Source: JACCTH01 sp035250485 (GTDB taxonomy: Bacteria > Actinomycetota > Acidimicrobiia > Spongiisociales > ZC4RG35). From it: 20,236 nt of DNA. Positions within the stretch are counted from its first letter, which is position 1. Each line of letters opens with the position of its first letter. Positions 1-7,357 of the stretch are shown piece after piece. The stretch lies in assembly GCA_035250485.1 (NCBI GenBank), contig DATFFB010000149.1, positions 1-20,236 on the forward strand, given 5' to 3'. A program made the translations under genes and the position numbers. The notes under the pieces are model-generated. The model searched no databases and was not told the DNA's origin. It was given only the letters and a program-made list of their open reading frames with translations.

Positions 1-14
1 GCAATGAGCCGCCC

Positions 15-110
15 GGTTTCTCCCCCTTCCCCCCTCCCCGGCAACGCCGGTACTCCCGCCTGCGGGGGGAGAAACCAGACTCACTGCGGGGGGAAAACCG
101 GTACGGGGGA
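15..110. repeat. C/G-rich inverted and direct repeats at left edge
   Basis: GGTTTCTCCCCC (15-26) is the exact reverse complement of GGGGGAGAAACC (65-76). A smaller CCGG-CAACG-CCGG stem (38-50) lies between them. TGCGGGGGGA occurs at 61-70 and again at 85-94, each time followed by an AAACC-like run. The stretch lies directly downstream of the minus-strand gene ending at 119, so it could act as its transcription terminator, or it could be a copy of a small dispersed palindromic element. There is no U-run typical of an intrinsic terminator. The function is inferred; only the repeat structure is seen. Confidence 0.5.
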
Positions 111-118
111 AAGAGCGG

Positions 119-1789
119 CTAGCCGGCCGCGGTGGTTGTCACCGCCCCTTCGGGGGTGATGGCGAACTCGAGCGTGTTCTGCTCGGCCTGATAAACCATC
201 CGATAGGCCAGCCCGTTGTGAGTCAGTGATCCGTCGATTCCACCCAGCTCGGGCCGATCCACGTCGAGACCGAGTTGAGCCAGTAAGGCTTTGCGATCGC
301 TGCCGTCTAGCGAGGGATCGGCGGTTCCAATCAGGATCCCGAGAGCGTTGAGGATCGCCCCGTCGCCCTCTGGGGTCCCCGTTGGGGTCGCGCGCATCGT
401 GACATTGCCGGCCACGGGATCGAGCACCCCTTCCAGCGTCACGTTCGGGGTCAGGAGCAGGATGAAGGGGGAAGTGAGATCGGAGAACAGCACCATGTTG
501 GGAGCCGAGACCTCGGCCAAAGTGTTCCAACGCTCGGTGAGCGTCGCCGCGTCGGTCTGAAAAAAGGTGGTATCCCCCAGCTCGGGGGCGGCAGTGGTAG
601 CGACCGTGACCGGGGGAGCGGTGGTGATGACAATCGTTATCGGAGGAGCGGTGGCCTCGGGTTGGGTGCTGGCGGTGGCTCCCGGATCCCCGGTGCGTCC
701 CATGAGCAGCATCACCGCATACGCTGCCCCGGCCAAGACGGCGACCAGGCCGAGGACAACGGCGGTTTTGATGAGCATGCCCCGCAGGTCGTTGGGACGG
801 AATCGGCGGGGACGGACCGTTGTCCCAGCGCTGTGGGCCCGCACCGAGTCCGCAATCGTGACCTCTTCGCTTGCCTCCTCGGCCATTTGGGGCATGGGTT
901 CTTCGAGCGGAGGAGGGGTAACCGGCGCCGGCAATGGCGGCGCTTCCGATTCCTCCGGCCGGAAGTTCTTGATGCGAGGCCTTCTGACTGCTGCCGCCGC
1001 CACAGAGACCTCGGGGGTGACAGGTTCCGGAGCCGGTGGTGGCACCTCCGTTTGGTTCCCTGACGGCGAATCGTCAGAAGTGATCGGCTGTGGGGATTCG
1101 GGTAGCGGCACGGGCGCGGCGCTGGCGGCAATCGCGTTATCCAATCCGGTGGGGTCGTCGGCCGTGAACGTGAGGGTCTCGCCTTCGGCCTGGATGGCGA
1201 AGCGAGAAAAGGTCAGTCGGGCGATCCGGGCCTGCGAATGCTCCCAGGATCCGATCTCGGCACCTCCGCCCCAAAGAACGATGCCGCCGCTACCGACCAC
1301 GATCGAGGAATTGAGGACCTCTGAACCCGTCACCAGAGTCCCGGTGAACCCTGGGGTAGGAAGACTCGAGGCGGGAGCAGACATCCTCGGAGCCGGTTCC
1401 GACTCGTCGGTCTGAGCCCCCGGCTCCGCCGTCTGGGCCTCCGGCTCGGCCGTCTGGGCCTCCGGCTCGGCCGTCTGGGCCTCCGGCTCAGCCGCCTGGG
1501 CCTCCGGCTCAGCCATGTGGGCTTCTGCCTCTAGGGCTTCGGGCTCTGGCGGTGCCGACTCGGAGGCAGGCTGGGGGGCGTCATCGGCCACGGGGACGTT
1601 CTGGTGGGTGGACCCGTTGGGCATCGACCAGAGCCGTTCGTAATCCGAGTTGGCCCTCGTTAGCGGGCTCCAGGCTTCGGTTTTTTCATCCTCCACTGCA
1701 AAGGAGGGAACCAGGTCGAGCGGTGCCTGCTCGATAGGCGCATCCGAGGGTGGTTCGCCGGCGGGAGTGGTTTCTGGCATATCGGCCAT
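119..1789 (-). CDS. Single-pass membrane protein with acidic Pro-rich N-terminus and heptad repeats
   Basis: I do not recognise a named family. The ATG at 1789 is preferred; a TTG two codons upstream (1795) keeps the frame open. The product is about 556 aa and has no signal peptide. Numbering from the TTG, it has an acidic Ala/Pro/Glu-rich region (1-140) with six heptads of EAQTAEP type (91-132). A compact Gly/beta-rich segment (about 148-222) may be a small folded domain. A second Pro-rich linker follows, then a basic patch RPRRFRP (328-334), one transmembrane helix (about 341-366), a Thr/Pro linker and a C-terminal domain (about 408-558). The positive-inside rule puts the N-terminal two thirds in the cytoplasm and the C-terminal domain outside. 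It lies downstream of the alkyltransferase with a 67-base gap, in which only an AT-rich stretch just before the start hints at a promoter. It may be a cell-envelope or signalling protein; the function is unknown. Confidence 0.8.
   Translation of the reverse strand: MADMPETTPAGEPPSDAPIEQAPLDLVPSFAVEDEKTEAWSPLTRANSDYERLWSMPNGSTHQNVPVADDAPQPASESAPPEPEALEAEAHMAEPEAQAAEPEAQTAEPEAQTAEPEAQTAEPGAQTDESEPAPRMSAPASSLPTPGFTGTLVTGSEVLNSSIVVGSGGIVLWGGGAEIGSWEHSQARIARLTFSRFAIQAEGETLTFTADDPTGLDNAIAASAAPVPLPESPQPITSDDSPSGNQTEVPPPAPEPVTPEVSVAAAAVRRPRIKNFRPEESEAPPLPAPVTPPPLEEPMPQMAEEASEEVTIADSVRAHSAGTTVRPRRFRPNDLRGMLIKTAVVLGLVAVLAGAAYAVMLLMGRTGDPGATASTQPEATAPPITIVITTAPPVTVATTAAPELGDTTFFQTDAATLTERWNTLAEVSAPNMVLFSDLTSPFILLLTPNVTLEGVLDPVAGNVTMRATPTGTPEGDGAILNALGILIGTADPSLDGSDRKALLAQLGLDVDRPELGGIDGSLTHNGLAYRMVYQAEQNTLEFAITPEGAVTTTAAG
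1400..1525 (-). repeat. Tandem 21-bp repeats coding for EAQTAEP heptads
   Basis: Six consecutive 21-base units inside the membrane-protein gene encode EAHMAEP, EAQAAEP, EAQTAEP three times, then GAQTDES. The central units are nearly identical at DNA level (GCCTCCGGCTCGGCCGTCTGG on the plus strand), while the outer units have diverged. This is the usual sign of slippage-driven expansion with older copies at the edges. The encoded stretch is acidic, low-complexity and probably an extended spacer. Copy number may vary between strains. Confidence 0.85.
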
Positions 1790-1856
1790 AATCAATTCTG
1801 ATATTTATCGCCCCGCAGCGCCAAGCATTGAAGGCAATTTGGCTAGGGCGGCTGGC

Positions 1857-2438
1857 TCATCCTGCGGTGGAAACAAAGCCCTCCCGGGCGAGGAGCACGC
1901 GTTTGTTGGCGGATCCCCCGAGCGAATAGGCCCCAAGCGAGCCATCGGAGCGCACGACTCGGTGGCAGGGCACGATCAACGGAATCGGATTGTTGGCCAT
2001 GGCACTTCCCACCGCCCGGGCCGCACCCGGGCGTCCAGCCTGGCGGGCCAGCCATTGATAGGGCCGAACTTCCCCGCGAGGAATCGTGGTGGCGATGAGC
2101 ATGACCGCTCGTCGAAAGGCAGTAACCCCTCTCAGGTCGAGAGGAAGCTGTCCCGGGTTACCGGCCTCGATTCCCCGATTGATCAATTTCTCCCATCCCG
2201 ACGGCGGTCGGGCCTCGATGAGTCGACGTCCGAATCGATCGGAGAAGTAGTCCTCGAAATCGAGCGCAGCCAGACTCACCGACGAAACGCCGTGAGGATT
2301 GAAGGTCACCGCCAGTTCGCCCACCGGGCTCTCGAAGATGGAGACACCGTCGGCCAAACCGGTGCCGAGTTCGACATTCGCCTTCAGCGACGCCGGCGCG
2401 CCTCGGCGAAGTCCGGCGAGCGTTTCTTCGATATTCAT
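1857..2438 (-). CDS. ogt: Methylated-DNA-protein-cysteine S-methyltransferase
   Basis: Cytoplasmic suicide repair protein that moves an alkyl group from O6-alkylguanine in DNA to its own cysteine. The 193-aa product carries the active-site motif PCHRVV (157-162, acceptor Cys158). The preceding ARAVGSAMANNP (140-151) supplies the helix-turn-helix Arg and the conserved Asn-Pro, and Tyr127 lies in the DNA-binding domain. The N-terminal domain (about 30-100) is short and divergent. The frame is open back to 2615, but the ATG at 2438 is chosen because it overlaps the sigma-factor stop as ATGA, a classic translational-coupling arrangement. It occupies the place downstream of an ECF sigma gene where an anti-sigma gene often sits. 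The family call is firm; the symbol ogt is by class, and substrate range is not determined by the sequence. Confidence 0.93.
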   Translation of the reverse strand: MNIEETLAGLRRGAPASLKANVELGTGLADGVSIFESPVGELAVTFNPHGVSSVSLAALDFEDYFSDRFGRRLIEARPPSGWEKLINRGIEAGNPGQLPLDLRGVTAFRRAVMLIATTIPRGEVRPYQWLARQAGRPGAARAVGSAMANNPIPLIVPCHRVVRSDGSLGAYSLGGSANKRVLLAREGFVSTAG

Positions 2439-2947
2439 TCTTCGTCCTCCATGATCGATCTCAGTCTCTGCAGTCCCCGATGGACGTCTGCTTTCACCGT
2501 TCCCACCGGCCGCCCGGTCACCGACGAGATCTCGGGGTAATCGAGTCCAACGACATGGCGGAGCACCACTGCCTTGCGGATCGGAAGGCTTAGTTTCCGC
2601 AAACGAGTTTCCCAAGCGATCCAGTCGACTGGCTCGGGATCATCTCTCCCCACATCGAACAGCTCATTGGCGACGGTGGGCCGGCGGGCACGGTCCCGAA
2701 GATGGTTGCGGCCCAGATTGAGGGCGATCGTCCAGATCCAGCCCCGCAGCGAGAGGTTGCGGACCCGAGCGGTGTCGTAGCTCGAGAGGGCACGATACGC
2801 CCGGATGAATGTTTCCTGGGCGAGGTCCTCTGCATCCCCACCGGCCAGCGAGCGCAAGCCGGAATAGAGCTCCGATTGCAGGCCTTCGACCAATTCGGGA
2901 AAGGCGCCATCAAGGTCCTCCGCAAGCCGAATTGGCAAATCGTCCAT
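2435..2947 (-). CDS. ECF-type RNA polymerase sigma-70 family factor
   Basis: A 170-aa sigma factor that would direct RNA polymerase to a specific promoter set. Region 2 is visible at about 39-90, with DAEDLAQETFIRAYRAL followed by the Trp/Arg-rich segment GWIWTIALNLGRNHLRDRAR. Region 4, with its helix-turn-helix, is at about 115-165 and includes LDYPEISSVTGRPVGTVKADV. There is no region 1 or 3, which is the ECF layout. The ATG at 2947 is preferred over the in-frame TTG immediately upstream at 2950; neither has a clear Shine-Dalgarno sequence. The gene follows the second MFS exporter by 42 bases and overlaps the alkyltransferase start by 4 bases. No anti-sigma factor is visible, so its control is unknown. 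Co-transcription with DNA alkyl repair and efflux genes suggests a stress-response unit, which is an inference. Confidence 0.93.
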   Translation of the reverse strand: MDDLPIRLAEDLDGAFPELVEGLQSELYSGLRSLAGGDAEDLAQETFIRAYRALSSYDTARVRNLSLRGWIWTIALNLGRNHLRDRARRPTVANELFDVGRDDPEPVDWIAWETRLRKLSLPIRKAVVLRHVVGLDYPEISSVTGRPVGTVKADVHRGLQRLRSIMEDEE

Positions 2948-2989
2948 CAATCAAGGAACCCCGAAGCTCAGCACCCGGTTGCAGGCATT

Positions 2990-4249
2990 TCAGATGGCGT
3001 GAGCGGGCTCGTTCCAGTACCTCGAGGTAACTCGACGCCAAACGAGCCCGAAAACAATCGCGGCGAGCGCCAAACCGAAGAAGATAAAGCGAACCGAATA
3101 GGACGTCGCCAGCCAGCCGAAAAGTAACTGAGACATGGTCGAGGTGAGGGTGACGGCGGCAAAGTCGAGCCCGAAGATGCGACCTTTGATGCTGTTGTCG
3201 GTGTAGAGCTGAAGGCCATAGGAAGAGAAGCTCCACTGGCTTCCCGCCCCGGCATGGCCCAAAAACACCGCTGCGGCGGCGATGAGCAGCGAGGGGGCCG
3301 TCGCCGTACCCAGGTAGGAGAGTCCCCAAAAAGCCATGCATGCCCCGATGGATGTCAGCACGGCGCGATCGGTGCCGCCCACCATCCGGCGGATGATGAA
3401 CGGGCCAATGACGACACCGATGCCGCGGGCGGCGAGGAGCCAGCCGACACCATCGTCACCTGCGCCGAATGAATCGAGGGCGAGGACCGGGAGGAGCGCC
3501 ACGGCCCCGCCCCCGAAGATGGCGAAGCCCGCCTTCGAGGTGAGCAGCGCCGCCACCGTCGGTTTCTGGGCGATGTATGTAAACGCCGAACGGAGACGGG
3601 CTGGTGGCTCGCCGCTTGCTCGCTCCTTGTGTGGAGAGAGGTTGGTCCGCACTCGCCAGATCAGTGTCGCGGCGACAAGGAAGCTGGTGACATCGACCGC
3701 AACCGCCGCCCGCCGCCCGAACAAGGTGGCGACGACCCCGCCGAGGGCGGCACCGACCGCGGCCATGGTGCCCCAGGTCGATTCGAGGAGAAACGATGCG
3801 TCTCCCAGCTCCGCTGGCTTGACGATCACCGGGAGCGACGCCGAGGAGGCCGGGGTGATTAGAGCACTGAGGGCGGCGAGAATCGACATCGCTCCCAGGA
3901 CCAGCGTGACTCCGAGCCCCTTGTCGCGGATGAACGACGAGTCGACGAAAAGAATTGTGGAGCTCGCCCCGGCGGCGACCAGGCTCGACCAAACGATGAT
4001 CTTCTTCCGATTGACGCGATCGGCCAAGACCCCGCCGATAGGAGAGAGCAAGAAGGCAGGGAGGGTGTTGGCGGTCAGCACAGCCGCGGTGAGGAATGGC
4101 GAGCGACTCAGGTCGTGGACCAGAGACAGCATCGGCACCAGCAGGAACCAATCGCCCCCGTAGGAGACGAGTCGGGCGAGATAGAGCCTCCGGAAGTCCG
4201 CGTTCTCCGCGAGCAATCGGAAGTAGCGGCCTCCGGTTCGAGCAGTCAT
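2990..4249 (-). CDS. MFS transporter (MFS_3-like exporter), second of a pair
   Basis: A 419-aa polytopic inner-membrane protein of the major facilitator superfamily, about 12 hydrophobic helices. The loop between helices 2 and 3 has GGVLADRVNRKK, a version of the MFS motif A (GxLaDrxGrkx), and a related but degenerate loop recurs in the second half (FIIRRMVGGTDR). The overall type resembles the enterobactin-exporter/MFS_3 group that moves small molecules out using the proton gradient; the substrate cannot be read from sequence. The ATG at 4249 overlaps the TGA of the upstream MFS gene as ATGA, so the two are probably made together. It ends 42 bases before the sigma-factor gene in the same direction. 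It lacks the long C-terminal soluble domain that its partner has. Confidence 0.9.
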   Translation of the reverse strand: MTARTGGRYFRLLAENADFRRLYLARLVSYGGDWFLLVPMLSLVHDLSRSPFLTAAVLTANTLPAFLLSPIGGVLADRVNRKKIIVWSSLVAAGASSTILFVDSSFIRDKGLGVTLVLGAMSILAALSALITPASSASLPVIVKPAELGDASFLLESTWGTMAAVGAALGGVVATLFGRRAAVAVDVTSFLVAATLIWRVRTNLSPHKERASGEPPARLRSAFTYIAQKPTVAALLTSKAGFAIFGGGAVALLPVLALDSFGAGDDGVGWLLAARGIGVVIGPFIIRRMVGGTDRAVLTSIGACMAFWGLSYLGTATAPSLLIAAAAVFLGHAGAGSQWSFSSYGLQLYTDNSIKGRIFGLDFAAVTLTSTMSQLLFGWLATSYSVRFIFFGLALAAIVFGLVWRRVTSRYWNEPAHAI

Positions 4250-5922
4250 ATGTGGTCGCGGCGGAGGGCGTCGAATTCGGCCGTCTCTTCGAGGAGTATT
4301 GAGCCATCCGTTTCATGCATTTGCGTGTGGGTGGTGAGGAGCAGGTCGAAGTCTGGAGGCTTCTCTACGTCGACTGCGATCAGGTGTCGCGACCTCGGTT
4401 CACCGGTTCGATCGAACGAGCGCGCCCGGCGGATGAGATCGGCCGAGACGTCGTCGATGCGACGATGCTGGTTGAGGTGCTCGCGCCAGGAGACGACAAG
4501 GAACATTTCGATCAGGCGACGCGGATCGGAGGCGTCCCGATACAGACGCCAGCGGTAGGCGCCTGTTCGTAGACGCACAAGGCGCACGTCCTGCATCACT
4601 TCCAGGAAATCGTCGACCTGGCCGGGTTGAAGGTCGAAGGCGTTGAGGACCATCACGGGGCCGCTGTCGAGGGTTTCGACGTGTTCGGGAGGGCTGCGGT
4701 CGGGGTCGAATTCGGGCGGGACGATCTCGCTCAGCACCGGGATGCCCGAGCGGATGGCTGCAACTGCCAACCCGAGACCAGCCGAGGAGATCAACACATA
4801 CGAAGAGCGAGTGGTGAGAGCGTCCGCGACGGCGCCGGCCAGGATCGCACCGAATGGGGTCATGCCGGCGAAGGCCAGCGACCAGAGACTCATGGTCCTT
4901 CCACGAACCCAGCGAGGGCTGAGCATCTGGGCAGTCGAGTTGAGAGTGGTGGTGGCGAGCACGAGCGAGGCGCCAGAAAGGAGCAGTCCGGGAACCGCCC
5001 AGAGCAACGATGGGGCCAGCCCGACGGCAATGCCGCCCAGCGAATACCCACCGATGGCGGCGGGAACGGTCCATTTTCGCAGGCGTTCGGCGATTCGACG
5101 TCTCGCGAACGCCGAGACGATGGCTCCGAAACCCATCATGCCGAGCAGCACCCCATAGGCGAGCGAGCCGCCCCCGAGAGCTTCGGTGTGACTGGGAAGG
5201 ACGGTCGGGACCACCGAGGACGACAACCCGAAAAGGGCTCCAAACAAGAGCACCCGCCGAAAGCTGTGGGTGTAGCGCGCAAACCGCCAACCCAGGGCCA
5301 TCGCCGTCGTCAGCGGGGCGGCATCGGCCGGCTTCTGGGTGTCGGAGCGTCCGATGAACCAAAGGGCGACAACGACGGAGATGTACGAAAGGGAATTGAG
5401 TCCGAATCCCGCTTCCGCTCCGACGGTGGCGATGAGGAGCCCGCCGAGGGCGGGGCCGACGGCCCGGGCGACATTGAAGGAGACCGAGTTGAGCGCCACC
5501 GCGGATGCAATCATCTCCCGCGGGACGAGGTCGGGAACCAGAGCCTGCCAGGCGGGAAGATTGAAGGAGCCGGCGACACCGATGAGCAGGCCCAGGACGA
5601 GGAGGCGGACCGGAGTGGCTTCGCCCAAGAAGGCCAGGATGGCCATGGCGGCTGCCGCGGTGGCCATCGCGATCTGAGATACCAGGAGTATTCGCACCCG
5701 GTCGGTCATGTCGGCCACGGCACCGGCGAGCAGCGCCAGGGCGAGAAAAGGGAGCGTGGTGGAAGCAGAGATCAGCCCCACCCAGGTGGCCGAGCCCGTG
5801 AGGTCGAGCATCAGCCAGGCAGCCGCCGAAGCTTGGAGAAAGCCTCCGATGTTGGAGAAGAGGGATGCCCCCCAAAGCGATCGAAAACCACGAAGCTGAA
5901 GCGGGGCCACCGACGAGGTCAT
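4246..5922 (-). CDS. MFS_3-type transporter with C-terminal ABM-like domain
   Basis: A 558-aa protein. The first about 400 residues form a 12-helix MFS transporter, with a motif-A-like loop (LAGAVADMTDRVR) and a helix-5 motif VGPALGGLLIATVG. From about residue 425 a soluble domain follows (MVLNAFDLQPGQVDDFLEVM onward). It resembles the dimeric alpha/beta antibiotic-biosynthesis-monooxygenase-like tail known in the full-length MFS_3 (PF05977) family. This matches that family's usual length. Likely role: export of a small hydrophobic or siderophore-like molecule; the substrate is unknown. It is the first gene of the leftward block, starts just after the palindrome at 5951-5989, and is translationally coupled (ATGA) to the second MFS gene. 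The opposite strand is also open over most of this gene but codes for nothing credible. Confidence 0.92.
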   Translation of the reverse strand: MTSSVAPLQLRGFRSLWGASLFSNIGGFLQASAAAWLMLDLTGSATWVGLISASTTLPFLALALLAGAVADMTDRVRILLVSQIAMATAAAAMAILAFLGEATPVRLLVLGLLIGVAGSFNLPAWQALVPDLVPREMIASAVALNSVSFNVARAVGPALGGLLIATVGAEAGFGLNSLSYISVVVALWFIGRSDTQKPADAAPLTTAMALGWRFARYTHSFRRVLLFGALFGLSSSVVPTVLPSHTEALGGGSLAYGVLLGMMGFGAIVSAFARRRIAERLRKWTVPAAIGGYSLGGIAVGLAPSLLWAVPGLLLSGASLVLATTTLNSTAQMLSPRWVRGRTMSLWSLAFAGMTPFGAILAGAVADALTTRSSYVLISSAGLGLAVAAIRSGIPVLSEIVPPEFDPDRSPPEHVETLDSGPVMVLNAFDLQPGQVDDFLEVMQDVRLVRLRTGAYRWRLYRDASDPRRLIEMFLVVSWREHLNQHRRIDDVSADLIRRARSFDRTGEPRSRHLIAVDVEKPPDFDLLLTTHTQMHETDGSILLEETAEFDALRRDHI

Positions 5923-5950
5923 GAGCCCGGCGAGTGTACGGGGGGGAACT

Positions 5951-5989
5951 GTGAGGATTTACGCGGCCTCAGGCCGCGTAAATCCTCAC
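5951..5989. terminator. Perfect 19-bp inverted repeat, terminator-like
   Basis: Arms GTGAGGATTTACGCGGCCT (5951-5969) and AGGCCGCGTAAATCCTCAC (5971-5989) are exact reverse complements around a single C. The hairpin sits in the 85-base gap between the end of the VOC gene (6008) and the start of the MFS gene (5922), both leftward, so it would end the upstream transcript. The strand after the stem reads into C-rich sequence with no U-run, so it is not a textbook rho-independent terminator. A symmetric site for a dimeric regulator of the MFS genes is an alternative. Confidence 0.6.
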
Positions 5990-6007
5990 GGAAGGATCAA
6001 TGACGCG

Positions 6008-6421
6008 TCAGCCTCGCGGCGGACCGATGTTCACCATCCAGGGAATCCCGAACTGATCGACGCACATGCCGAATTCGTCTCCCCACATCTGCTTCTCGAG
6101 GGGCACCGACACTTGCCCGCCGGCCGATAGCTTCTTCCAATACGCACGGAGCTCCTCGGCGTCCTCCCCGCTCAGGCTGACGGCAAAGTTGTTCCCCGCC
6201 TGATGCGTCTCTCCGGGCGGGGTGTCGGCGGCCATCAAGGTCAGCCCGCCATCGGTTTCGAGCTGGCCATGCATGATGTTGTTGGCTCCGGGGCCGTCAG
6301 GGGCTCCGTACTCTCCGAAGGTGTTGAGAGTGAGCTTTCCGCCCAACACTGATTGGTAGAACTCCATTGCCTGACGGGCGTTGTCGGTGAAAGAGATGTA
6401 AGGATTGAGCCGAGTAGCCAC
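6008..6421 (-). CDS. VOC-superfamily protein, PhnB/glyoxalase-like
   Basis: A 137-aa single-domain protein of the vicinal oxygen chelate fold. It starts with LNPYISFTDNARQAMEFYQ and the hallmark VLGGKL (25-30) of the PhnB/DUF899-like subgroup, and ends with the WGDEFGMCVDQFGIPWMV block seen in that group. These small proteins usually dimerise and may bind a metal or small ligand; the actual reaction is undefined and PhnB itself has no assigned C-P lyase activity. The GTG start at 6421 is supported by an AAGGAGG ribosome site five bases upstream. It lies 48 bases after the EamA transporter gene, same direction, probably in one transcript. Confidence 0.9.
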   Translation of the reverse strand: MATRLNPYISFTDNARQAMEFYQSVLGGKLTLNTFGEYGAPDGPGANNIMHGQLETDGGLTLMAADTPPGETHQAGNNFAVSLSGEDAEELRAYWKKLSAGGQVSVPLEKQMWGDEFGMCVDQFGIPWMVNIGPPRG

Positions 6422-6426
6422 TGAAA

Positions 6427-6433
6427 CCTCCTT
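6427..6433 (-). promoter_or_regulatory. Ribosome binding site fixing a GTG start
   Basis: CCTCCTT on the plus strand reads AAGGAGG on the coding strand, five bases before the GTG at 6421. It is one of the few strong Shine-Dalgarno sequences in the window and supports the non-ATG start of the VOC gene. Confidence 0.85.
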
Positions 6434-6469
6434 CTGCGCTCGGCCCGCGACGGTACTACCGGCGGATCT

Positions 6470-7357
6470 TTAGATACCGAGAGGCGGCCGGGCCGAATAT
6501 CGCTCGATCAACGCCACTGCTCCGACTACCAAAATTCCACCCAAGACCTGGAGGGGGGCCAGGATCTGGTCAAGCCACCACCAGGCCACGGCCGCCGCAA
6601 TGGCGGGCTCGAGTGTGGCGACCACGCCAACGGTGCCGGGGTCCGTGAGACGGAGGGCGGCCACCTCGAGGAGGAACGGAACGACGGTCCCCAAGATCAC
6701 GAGCCACACAACCCCTGCCAGCACCCGCGGCTCGGTGGGGGGCAGCGCCACTCTGAAGGCGGCCAGCAGGAAAAGCGCCGAGAAGGAGAAGCCGTAGGCG
6801 GCAATCGTGATGGTTGGGAGCTCGCGACCCAGAAAGCCCGAAAGGATGATGTAAGTAGCGAAGCTGAGTGCGGCGATTCCCGCCGCCAGAAGACCAAGTG
6901 GGTCGAGGCGACCGAAGTTGGGAGCGCCGCTGACCAAGGCCACACCGATCAGGGCCACGAACGCCGCGACCCACGCCAAGGCCGGCACCCGCCGCTTGTT
7001 CACCAGTCGTATCCAGCCCAATACCAGCACCGGAGCACTGAATTGGATGGTGACGCCCGGACCCACACCGAGTCGAGAAATGGCCACCAGGAAGGACAGG
7101 CTGACAACGGCGAGATTTAGGCCGAAGCCCACCAGGAATAGGAGTCTGCCACCGGTCGCGACAGCTTTTCGGCGGTACGCGATCAGTCCCAGGACCAGGG
7201 CCGCCAGGACCGACCGAATTTGGGCGACGTTGCCGGCGGGAATCGCCCTCAACAAGTCGGCAGCCACTGCTCCATTCACCCCGAACAGCAGCGCCGCCAG
7301 GGCGGTATAGGCGATGCCGCGTTGATGCTTTTCAGATAAGGATGAGCTCGTGGTCAC
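6470..7357 (-). CDS. EamA/DMT-family transporter (RhtA-like)
   Basis: A 295-aa inner-membrane protein with about ten hydrophobic helices in two similar halves, as in the drug/metabolite transporter superfamily. The first repeat covers about residues 12-142 and the second about 150-286. The second carries the typical end-of-repeat pattern ATLEPAIAAAVAWWWLDQIL. The closest general type is the EamA/RhtA exporter of amino acids and metabolites; the substrate is not readable. The start is GTG at 7357, which lies inside the 5' end of the divergent hydrolase gene, so the two coding regions overlap by 16 bases head to head. No good ribosome site is seen. The VOC gene follows 48 bases downstream. Confidence 0.9.
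   Translation of the reverse strand: MTTSSSLSEKHQRGIAYTALAALLFGVNGAVAADLLRAIPAGNVAQIRSVLAALVLGLIAYRRKAVATGGRLLFLVGFGLNLAVVSLSFLVAISRLGVGPGVTIQFSAPVLVLGWIRLVNKRRVPALAWVAAFVALIGVALVSGAPNFGRLDPLGLLAAGIAALSFATYIILSGFLGRELPTITIAAYGFSFSALFLLAAFRVALPPTEPRVLAGVVWLVILGTVVPFLLEVAALRLTDPGTVGVVATLEPAIAAAVAWWWLDQILAPLQVLGGILVVGAVALIERYSARPPLGI

Noticed and set aside
1400..1525. Short regular repeats as a CRISPR array
   Set aside because: The units are contiguous 21-bp coding repeats in frame with a protein, without spacers or cas genes.
2439..2615. N-terminal extension of the alkyltransferase to 2615
   Set aside because: It lies wholly inside the sigma-factor gene in another frame and is Pro/Arg-rich noise; ATG 2438 has the ATGA overlap.
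4627..6003. Long plus-strand open frame (458 codons) opposite the first MFS gene
   Set aside because: It is antisense to a clearly conserved transporter, its product is low-complexity Gly/Arg/Glu-rich with no domain, and such shadow frames are normal in high-GC DNA.
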